DNA of 64,000 bases from Pirellulales bacterium (GTDB lineage Bacteria > Planctomycetota > Planctomycetia > Pirellulales > Lacipirellulaceae). Numbering within the stretch: position 1 is the first letter of the stretch; each line of letters begins with the position of its first letter. Shown here piece after piece: positions 44,101-51,036 of this stretch. The stretch is from the NCBI GenBank assembly GCA_020849945.1, contig JADZFK010000161.1:1-64000 (forward strand), given 5' to 3'. The position numbers and the translations under genes are program-made. Below the pieces are notes generated by a model. It was not told the DNA's origin. It made no database searches and worked only from the letters and a program-made list of their open reading frames with translations.

Positions 44101-45170
44101 CCACCTCCGCGCTCTCGGTGTTGGCCGGGCTGCCCGAAAACCCCGGCACCGAGCTCCTCGCGGAAATCCGCGCCCTCGACCAGCGACTCACGGGCAAGCC
44201 GGGTGAACCACTCTCGCGCCTTCGCGTCGGTATCGTTGCCGTGTTGGGCCGCAGCGGCGAAGCAGACTCGCTCCGATACTTGCATCAACTGTATTACAAC
44301 GACCCCGAACGCCGCGCCCCCGTCGCCATGAGCCTCACCCAACACCCCGAGGGCGAAAGTTGGCCCATCCTCGTCGACTCGTTGCGAACGGTCGATGGCG
44401 ATGCCGCACGCGAAATCGTGACCGCCCTCAATCGCGTCGAGTGTCGGCCCGAAACTTCGGAACCGTATCGAAATGCCATCTTGCTCGGCCTGCGGCTCCA
44501 AGGCAACGGCGGCGATCTCGTCGCCCGTTTGCTCGAACGCTGGGTCGGCCAACAACCCTACGCCGCCAACGCCAACGAAGCCGATCAACTCAAGGCCTGG
44601 CAAGCCTGGTACGCCAGCACCTTCCCGAACGAGCGGCCCGCCGAACTCCCTAAGGAAGCACAGCCCAACAAGTGGAGCTACGAAGAACTCCTCGCGTTCC
44701 TCGAAAGCCCGCAAGGAAAACTCGGTAGCCCCAACCGCGGCTCGCAGGTCTTCAAAGAGGGGCAGTGCGCGAGTTGCCACCGCTTCCGCGGCCAAGGCGA
44801 GAGCATCGGCCCCGACCTAACCGCCGTCGCTCAACGATTCCAACGCAAGGAAATCCTCGAGTCCATCGTCTACCCGAACCAAGTCGTTTCCGATCAGTAC
44901 GCGAGCCAAGTGGTAACCGCCGGTGGAAAAACCTACGTCGGCATCGTCGCCAAAGCTGCCGATGGTAGCCTCACCATCCTGCAATCGGATGCCAACAAGG
45001 TTCAACTGCGGGCCGATGAAGTCGAAGACGTGCAACCGAGCAAAACCTCGGCAATGCCCGAAGGACTGGCCAACCGCCTTACGCTCGAACAAATGGCCGA
45101 CCTATTCGCACTCCTCACAAACGCCCCCGAACCCAACATCGCCACTCGCCCGGCAACCGGTACGCGATAG
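41166..45170 (+). CDS. PVC-type secreted dehydrogenase with HEAT repeats and cytochrome c
   Basis: 1334 residues. A signal peptide ends near residue 30. Residues about 90-215 form a beta-sandwich like the N-domain of glycosidases ([42 protein letters not shown]). A beta-propeller dehydrogenase-like domain follows (about 265-630; [69 protein letters not shown]). HEAT repeats cover about 670-800. The C-terminus is a class I cytochrome c with heme motif CASCH (about 1201-1205) and SAMPEGL as a possible methionine ligand. Such proteins are abundant in planctomycetes. The substrate is unknown. Confidence 0.9.
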   Translation: [1334 protein letters not shown]

Positions 45171-45190
45171 GCACAGTACGAGTTGCGCTT

Positions 45191-45277
45191 AGGCTCCCCG
45201 ACCCCGCACACCGAGATTTGACGTTAGCGGCGGCCTCCTAGCCGCCGTTTGAACCGGTAATCTTCGCCACTTATCCC
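45191..45277 (-). repeat. Family 1 fragment F, left half of a local duplication
   Basis: Plus-strand core ACGTTAGCGGCGGCCTCCTA then GCCGCCGTTTGAACCGGTAA and TCTTCGCCACTTATCCC. It is preceded by CCCCGACCCCGCACACCGAG. A near copy with the same preceding phrase lies at 45768-45871 on the far side of the mini PQQ gene. Confidence 0.65.
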
Positions 45278-45388
45278 ACTCCAGTCATTGCTCAGTCTCC
45301 TACCCATTATGTCGCGGTCTCCAAACCATGCCATCCATGCGATATTCTTTGGAGAGAGTGTATCGGTTCAGATTGCGGGGGTCATTAC

Positions 45389-45709
45389 TCATGAACTGGC
45401 TGCTGCTGCCGCTGCTGCCGCCGCTTGTTCAATCACCGTTTGCGAACTTTGGCCACGAACGGAAATGAGCGATGTTGGTGCGCCCGCACCGTAGCCTTTG
45501 AGCGGGTTGTGCCACAGGATATTGCCGGTCTGCGGGTCGAGACAATAAATGTATCCGTTGGTCGAAGCGATCAAGCGATCAAAGTCAAGCAGCAAGGTAA
45601 CGTAGCCGCTCTTCATCTGATTGTTCGACCACACAATTTCGCCAGTATCGCGATCAAGTGCAACCGCGTAGCCATTCAACCCGACAAATATCAACTGCTC
45701 GATATTCAT
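45389..45709 (-). CDS. Mini PQQ-propeller-like protein
   Basis: 106 residues from MNIEQLIFVGLNG. Two propeller-blade motifs are visible: GYAVALDRDTGEIVWSN and GYIYCLDPQTGNILWHNPL. A C-terminal alanine run (IEQAAAAAAAAASS) ends it. Full PQQ propellers have about eight blades, so this may oligomerise or be a fragment retained as a gene. GGAAGGTGG lies about 6 nt upstream of the start. No signal peptide is seen. The gene is bracketed by direct repeats F and G. Confidence 0.7.
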   Translation of the reverse strand: MNIEQLIFVGLNGYAVALDRDTGEIVWSNNQMKSGYVTLLLDFDRLIASTNGYIYCLDPQTGNILWHNPLKGYGAGAPTSLISVRGQSSQTVIEQAAAAAAAAASS

Positions 45710-45767
45710 AGAAGCCACCTTCCGTAAGAATCAATACCTTCTCAGTGAGGTCGATGTTGCTACTTTG

Positions 45768-45871
45768 TGCCCAGGGTTCCCGACCCTGCACCGAGGTGAA
45801 CAAACGCTGATTCATGTTTGCGGGGGCCACGTAGCCGCCGTTTGAACCAGTTATCTTCGCCCCTATTCCCG
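45768..45871 (-). repeat. Family 1 fragment G, right half of a local duplication
   Basis: CCCGACCCTGCACCGAGGTG, GTTTGCGGGGGCCACGTAGC, CGCCGTTTGAACCAGTTATC and TTCGCCCCTATTCCC match fragment F at 45191-45277 with several differences. Confidence 0.6.
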
Positions 45872-45897
45872 CAAGAGGTTGAACACATCCACCATCA

Positions 45898-46599
45898 TCA
45901 CCGAGTTCGTTGGCTCGGCGGGCTAGCAGGTAGGTGATTCAGGATGCAGTTGCTAACGGCTTTGGCCAGCACTTTGCTTCCCTCGGGCGTGTAATGTGTG
46001 CCGTCGGTACGCTGGATTTTGTCTAGGCCCGCTTTCATCACCACGGCGTGCAAGTCGTCGATTTCAACTCCCTTCTCTTTCATGATCTTGAGCGCGACTT
46101 CGTTGTATCGCCGCACGTCGGCTTCGCGACGATCGAACCCTCCGCCCCGCTTGGCGTGCAGCCCATCGCGGATGGGTGTGGTCGTGGCAAACACGAGGCG
46201 GGCCTTGGTTTCCTTCTGAAGGCGATCAACAATCGTCCGGAGGTTCTCTTCGTATTTGTCGAGCGGCACCTGCGGCAACTTCGTTGTGCGCGATTGTTTC
46301 AAATCGTGCAGCCCACAATTGAAGTGAACCACCGCCGGCTGATGCGCGACGGCCCATTCGCTAAGATTCTCCAGCACACGCACAGAATCACCCCCATTTT
46401 CCTTGGCGGCAATCACGCGCGACTTGCCTTCGAGCATTTCCGCGACGACTGGCGCATATCCCATCCGAATCGAATCTCCAATCAGTACAACGACCGGTGC
46501 CTTCTCCGGCTCCACCGCCTCAACCGCGGCAGCACGCAAGACGAACAAAGTACTTACCATCGCAGCGCCTAACAGGCGGTGCCAACAGGGCAGAATCAT
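45898..46599 (-). CDS. SGNH/GDSL-type hydrolase
   Basis: 233 residues from MILPCWHRLLG. A signal peptide ends near residue 26. Motifs: VVVLIGDSIRMGY (nucleophile Ser), HFNCGLHDLK (in the block III position, GxND-like) and RTDGTHYTPEG (Asp-x-x-His pair). These are the catalytic set of SGNH esterases. The substrate is unknown; in planctomycetes such proteins often act on sugar acetyl esters, but this is inference. The frame is open upstream to 46644 but the ATG at 46599 fits the signal peptide. Confidence 0.85.
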   Translation of the reverse strand: MILPCWHRLLGAAMVSTLFVLRAAAVEAVEPEKAPVVVLIGDSIRMGYAPVVAEMLEGKSRVIAAKENGGDSVRVLENLSEWAVAHQPAVVHFNCGLHDLKQSRTTKLPQVPLDKYEENLRTIVDRLQKETKARLVFATTTPIRDGLHAKRGGGFDRREADVRRYNEVALKIMKEKGVEIDDLHAVVMKAGLDKIQRTDGTHYTPEGSKVLAKAVSNCILNHLPASPPSQRTR

Positions 46600-46660
46600 G
46601 ATGGGGCAACTCCTAAGTCGTTCGTGAGACCTTCCAAAGTCCAAAGATAAAGCATTTCCT

Positions 46661-46725
46661 CTTAGCCGCCGGCGGAAGCCGGTGGTTTCGACCCGCGTTT
46701 AACCGCCAGCTTTCGCCGGCGGGTG
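46661..46725. repeat. Imperfect REP-like hairpin
   Basis: AGCCGCCGGCGGAAGCCGG then TGGTTT pairs with AACCGCCAGCTTTCGCCGGC then GGGT. It lies in the SGNH to metallophosphoesterase spacer. Confidence 0.6.
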
Positions 46726-46850
46726 CCAATCGTTTCACGGCCGATTCCCAGACACACTCCGCAGCGAGAGAAAGCATGGAAGCGATCGCCGCGGGGCAGG
46801 CCTTTCCCTCGCCCTCTTACTTTCTTAACAATTGGCCAGTAGATTGTGTT

Positions 46851-47100
46851 GGTGAACTCAAACTTCAATTACAACAGACATTATCGAATTGGAGGTACGA
46901 TAACGAGCGGGGTGATGATGGCTCCGAAGGAGAAAGTCCTCGCTTACTCTGCTTGTCGAACAAGTTGAGAGTGACCGGGCAATGGATAGACAGCCCCCGG
47001 CTTTGCCCGGGGTTCGCCGCAATGTCACGAGGCGTGGATGGCTGAACCCCCGGCAAAGCCGGGGGCTGAAAGCGGTTCCAATTCTCGGACACCTTCAACT
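46851..47100 (+). repeat. Family 2 repeat, copy 2c (with hairpin)
   Basis: Begins GTGAACTCAAACTTCAATTA and continues as copy 2b through AACAAGTTGAGAGTGACCGG. It then contains the hairpin AGCCCCCGGCTTTGCC / AACCCCCGGCAAAGCC, about 45 bp apart, and ends GCGGTTCCAATTCTCGGACA then CCTTCAAC. This is the most complete copy. Confidence 0.75.
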
Positions 47101-47183
47101 AGTTTGTTGCAATTGAATGTTGAATTCACCTCTTTATAATAACCTCACCTTCTATGTCAACAATCTCCTGTGCGAGGAAAGCC

Positions 47184-48185
47184 ATGTCCAGCTCCCAAAG
47201 CAAGCCGATTACACGTCGCGAGGCGTTGCGCCGCACCGTCTTGTTTAGCTCGGCGGCATTCATAGGTTCCTCGAAGGTGTTGCAGGCCGCGCCCGCGCAA
47301 ACTCGGTTCGAGCACCAGGGGCTCGATCTGATTGCTTTCGGCGACTACGGCTACCCGAACAGCACCAATCAGGTCGCGGTTGCCAAGGCAATGGCCCAAT
47401 TCACCAAGTCGCTTGGTCGGCCGCTCTCCGCGGTACTGGCGATGGGCGACAACTTCTACCGCAAACTAACGCCCGAACGTATCGAGAAACAATTCGAGCG
47501 GATGTATTCAACCGAGCACTTGAACTGCCCGTTCTACGTATGTGCCGGCAACCACGATTATGGCACCACCGAGTACGATAAGCAGGAAGGCAAGCTGCAG
47601 ATGGAGCTCGACTACGCGAAGAATAATCCCACCTCTCGCTGGAAATTCCCGAGCAAGTGGTACTCGATCGAGTTGCCCAGCCCCGAAGCGCCGCTGGTGA
47701 AAATCATCGTGCTCGATGGCGACTACTGGGTGGGTGGCCTGACACCGAAAGAGAAGATCGCCCAACGGCGGTACCTTCAAGCCGAACTGGCGAAGAAGTC
47801 TTCGGCACCTTGGCTGTGGTTCGTCAATCACTTCCCCCTCTACACCGATTGCACCGAGCGCGAAGACAACAAATCGCTCATCCGCGAATGGGGTAAGCTG
47901 CTCGACGAACACCAAGTGTCGCTCTGCCTGGCCGGGCACGATCACACCATGCAGCATCTGCAAGTCGAAGGGCACTCGACCAGCTTTCTGGTGGCCGGCG
48001 CCGGCGGCGCGCCCTTGTACCCCGTGAAGCACACCGCGCGCGGTTTCTCCGACGACCAGCAGTTCGGCTTCTGCCACCTGCATGTCTCGCCCGAGAAGTT
48101 GTCGGTCCAATTCGTCAACACAAAAGGTGAATCTCTCCACCGGTTCGAACGCACACGCAACGGCGAAACGAAAGTGCGCGCGTAA
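47184..48185 (+). CDS. Tat-exported metallophosphoesterase
   Basis: 333 residues from MSSSQSKP, with GAGG 7 nt upstream. A twin-arginine signal is present (TRREALRR then a hydrophobic segment). Calcineurin-type motifs are complete: FGDYG (first Asp), MGDNFY, GNHDYG, NHFPLYTD and GHDH. It resembles purple acid phosphatase-like proteins of bacteria. It would fold in the cytoplasm with its metals before export. The in-frame ATG at 47154 is less likely because the Tat motif would then sit further in. Confidence 0.88.
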   Translation: MSSSQSKPITRREALRRTVLFSSAAFIGSSKVLQAAPAQTRFEHQGLDLIAFGDYGYPNSTNQVAVAKAMAQFTKSLGRPLSAVLAMGDNFYRKLTPERIEKQFERMYSTEHLNCPFYVCAGNHDYGTTEYDKQEGKLQMELDYAKNNPTSRWKFPSKWYSIELPSPEAPLVKIIVLDGDYWVGGLTPKEKIAQRRYLQAELAKKSSAPWLWFVNHFPLYTDCTEREDNKSLIREWGKLLDEHQVSLCLAGHDHTMQHLQVEGHSTSFLVAGAGGAPLYPVKHTARGFSDDQQFGFCHLHVSPEKLSVQFVNTKGESLHRFERTRNGETKVRA

Positions 48186-48332
48186 CGCGGCCTTGTTCTC
48201 CGTGGTCGCTCGCGCCGCTCGAAGCGAAGCACACCTCATCCCGCCCCCGCTCGGAAAGCGCAAAGAAAACGGTCGGCAAAGAGCCTCTCTCCGCCGACCG
48301 CAGTATTGCATCGTCCAACTAACAGCTAACCG

Positions 48333-50348
48333 CTAATACCGGCATTCGGCACCGAGCTGCAGGCCGTGGATGAGCATCGATTCATCCGAATTGATGTGGG
48401 CGATTTCGGCCTCGCTGCTATAGTTGTCGGGGATTTGCCCGAGCGTGGTGGCGATGCCGCTGAGGGCGAGTGCCCGATAGGCCGCCACGGCCCGCCAATG
48501 GTACGAAATGTCGTATGAGCCGCCGAATCGCAATTCGCCCAAGAAGGCGATGTCATCCTTGTTGCTGCGAACATTGAAATCGTTGCCCGAATTGGAGAAC
48601 ACAATCGTACCGCCTCCGCCAGACCACATCCGCTGGTATTGCGACATGTGGTTGTTGTACACACCAAAGGCCGTGTTGCAGAAGAAATTCCAGCGGCTGC
48701 CGACGGCGTAATTCATCGTCCAGCCGAGTTGCGTGCCGACCAGGTTGTTCTCCACGTCGATGTCGTAGCACAACTCGTTGCTGTTGTCGTAGGAGAATCC
48801 GTCGGGCGTATCCTGATCATAGTCGGAACCGTCGTATTCGCCGAATTCGGTGTCGAACGCGAAGTTATCGTCGGTGCGGAAGTAACGCAGGCCGCACGAA
48901 CCGTACATCGAAAAATTCGAGCAGTTCGTCTCTTCGCACCCACAGCCGGTATAGCAATCACTACAGCCGGTGGTGCAAACGTTGCACACGGGGAACCGCA
49001 TGAGGTTGAGTTCGAGGTTCTGGGCTTTGAAGTCCGACCATGCCCGCTGAGCCAACACGAGCGTGTCACCAGCGCTCGGCGAGCCCGGCGGTGCCACAAT
49101 CGGCATTTCGTAGCCGAAGACATCGTTGACGGGCCGGGGCGTGTACGTGCCGCCGCCGCCGTCCCGATCGTAGTCCAACCCAGCAAAGTTCACCATGCCG
49201 TATACCAGAAGGGTCGGCGGGTCGGGGAATACTTCTTCCGACGGTTCGTGGTCGATTCCCCACCAAGCAAATTCCCAGGCGTACATCGTGGCGGGCGTGC
49301 AACAAGGGGCGCACCCGTTGCAGCCCGTGGCGTAGTTGCTGGCGCACGGGTCGCAACCGCCGCCGACCAGGAACGTGCTGCCAAGCCGTATTTCAACTCC
49401 CGAGCGGTAATCGTAACCAACACAGTCGGTGCAGATCACGGCTTCGCTCTGGAACGGAAAGTAGGGGTCCGGTGCCGTACTGTGGTCAACTTCGTAGGTT
49501 AACACCCGGCGATCGGGGTTCACGCGATCCATGTAGAGGTAGTAGATGCCGCCAAACCACTGGGTTGAACTGCAGCCAGAATCGCAATAACCACTGAGGT
49601 CTGGGTAGCCACTTGCACAGCCAGTGGCTCCGTAATAGCCGTTGGCCCCATAACCCGCGTTATAGCCCTCGCCGCCGCAGTTGCACCCTGCGGCACTATA
49701 GCCGTTGGTCATCGGCGTGGCCGAGGCAGGTACCCCCGAATCCATCGGGCCAGGCATCGGGGTGGCCGGCGTCGCTTCCATCGGCGGCATCACGGCACCA
49801 GGTTGGCCAGCATTGGGTTGGGCTTGCGGCGGTGGAAGTACTTCGGTCGGTTGCTGATTCGCCAGCAAAGGTGACGAACCGTAAGCGGCAGGATAACGAG
49901 CGGCCGTTTGCGGATACGGCACCGGAGCTTGCGTGTACGGCACCGCCACGGCAGGCTGATAAGGTGCAACGCTCGTCGGTTGATACGCCGGAACCTGCGC
50001 TTGCTGCGGGTATGCTTGGGCGTGGGCAGCAACCGGAGCCTGGTAACGCGCAGTCGCCGGCGGCTGATACGCGGGCTGTTGGTACGCCGGCTGCTGATAC
50101 GCCTGATACGCGGGTTGCTGATTCACGGGCTGCTGATTCACCGGATTCACCGGCTGCTGATACGCCGGCTGCTGGCGATACGCCATGTATTGCGGAGCCT
50201 GCGCCAGGGGTACTGTCGCTTGAGGTACCACGGGCTCGGGCGGGATCGGTTTGAAGGGTGCGTACTGAGCGGTCGCCGCCGCGCCGCCCATTCCGACTGC
50301 GATTGCCGCAGTGGCCGTTGCTCGCATCCATGCAGAACGGATTCTCAT
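48333..50348 (-). CDS. BBP7-family outer membrane beta-barrel protein
   Basis: 671 residues. A signal peptide (about 1-28) is followed by a low-complexity region of Gln-Pro-Ala-Tyr repeats (about 55-160) and a Gly/Cys-rich region (CNCGGEGYN, CDPCASNYATGCNGCAPC, CTTGCSDCYTGCGCEE). The C-terminal half carries alternating strands typical of a beta-barrel, ending in HGLQLGAECRY with a terminal aromatic residue. The family is specific to planctomycetes as far as I know. AGGAG lies 9 nt before the ATG. Function is unknown; it is probably an envelope protein. Confidence 0.85.
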   Translation of the reverse strand: MRIRSAWMRATATAAIAVGMGGAAATAQYAPFKPIPPEPVVPQATVPLAQAPQYMAYRQQPAYQQPVNPVNQQPVNQQPAYQAYQQPAYQQPAYQPPATARYQAPVAAHAQAYPQQAQVPAYQPTSVAPYQPAVAVPYTQAPVPYPQTAARYPAAYGSSPLLANQQPTEVLPPPQAQPNAGQPGAVMPPMEATPATPMPGPMDSGVPASATPMTNGYSAAGCNCGGEGYNAGYGANGYYGATGCASGYPDLSGYCDSGCSSTQWFGGIYYLYMDRVNPDRRVLTYEVDHSTAPDPYFPFQSEAVICTDCVGYDYRSGVEIRLGSTFLVGGGCDPCASNYATGCNGCAPCCTPATMYAWEFAWWGIDHEPSEEVFPDPPTLLVYGMVNFAGLDYDRDGGGGTYTPRPVNDVFGYEMPIVAPPGSPSAGDTLVLAQRAWSDFKAQNLELNLMRFPVCNVCTTGCSDCYTGCGCEETNCSNFSMYGSCGLRYFRTDDNFAFDTEFGEYDGSDYDQDTPDGFSYDNSNELCYDIDVENNLVGTQLGWTMNYAVGSRWNFFCNTAFGVYNNHMSQYQRMWSGGGGTIVFSNSGNDFNVRSNKDDIAFLGELRFGGSYDISYHWRAVAAYRALALSGIATTLGQIPDNYSSEAEIAHINSDESMLIHGLQLGAECRY

Positions 50349-51036
50349 TGATAAGTTCTCCTGAACAAATAGCGTTAGCGGTTGATGAGGGGGCGATCGC
50401 CGCTTCCTTGCGGGCGGTGCTCCCGAGAGAGAATCGAGATCGTGGAACCGGCCGGCGGCAGTCGAGTCGGCCTCCGTGCGGCAGGGGTGCTACTTTCGTC
50501 ATCTACGCGATAACCGGCGCAGTTGGATTTCGCCCCCGTTTTACCAATCGGCCCTCCGAGAGGCGCAAGCTGCACAATCCGCACGAACCGAAACCAGATT
50601 TCCCGCCGTTTGGCTGGTACGACCGTTCTAGCAAGTAGCGATTCCGTAACCCCTCACGCCTTCCTGGCCCGCAAAGCTTCACTCACCCGCCAACTCCCCC
50701 CTTTGCCGCGCTTTCCTCGCAATATCCAGCGTAGTGGCTTTTATTCTCGAATACATAGTACTTCTCTCGCTCCAACCTTGTGATTCAATGTCAATTCGAG
50801 TTAGCGGCGGCCGCCAGGCCGCTGTTCTAACCGGTCATCTTTGCCACTTGTGCCGAAATCGGTTGCCCGCTTTCCAATAGAATCACAGCCTTTCCGCCAG
50901 CGGAAATTCATCTCGCGGAGCGAGATGACTACACTGAACGATCCCTCGAACGAAAGCTAGCGGCTCCTTTGCCCCATTCCGCTTGCTGGTGTACGATGCA
51001 TGCTGGGCAATTCCCGCAGAGTTTTCAGGCAACACC
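50349..51036. other. Divergent spacer with a family 1 element
   Basis: 688 bp between the BBP7 gene and the FHA-GAF-AAA+ gene. It contains a full family 1 copy (50757-50935). The remaining sequence shows no gene or strong promoter. Confidence 0.5.
50757..50935 (-). repeat. Family 1 element, copy E (inverted)
   Basis: Left TAGTACTTCTCTCGCTCC; core TTAGCGGCGGCCGCCAGGCC; GGTTGCCCGCTTTCCAATAG; the right side carries TCATCTCGCGGAGCGAGATG then ACTACACT. Both ends are present but slightly diverged. Confidence 0.78.

Noticed and set aside
46890-47000. Possible short peptide conserved among family 2 copies
   Set aside because: A one-base indel between copies breaks the frame, so nucleotide and not protein sequence is conserved.
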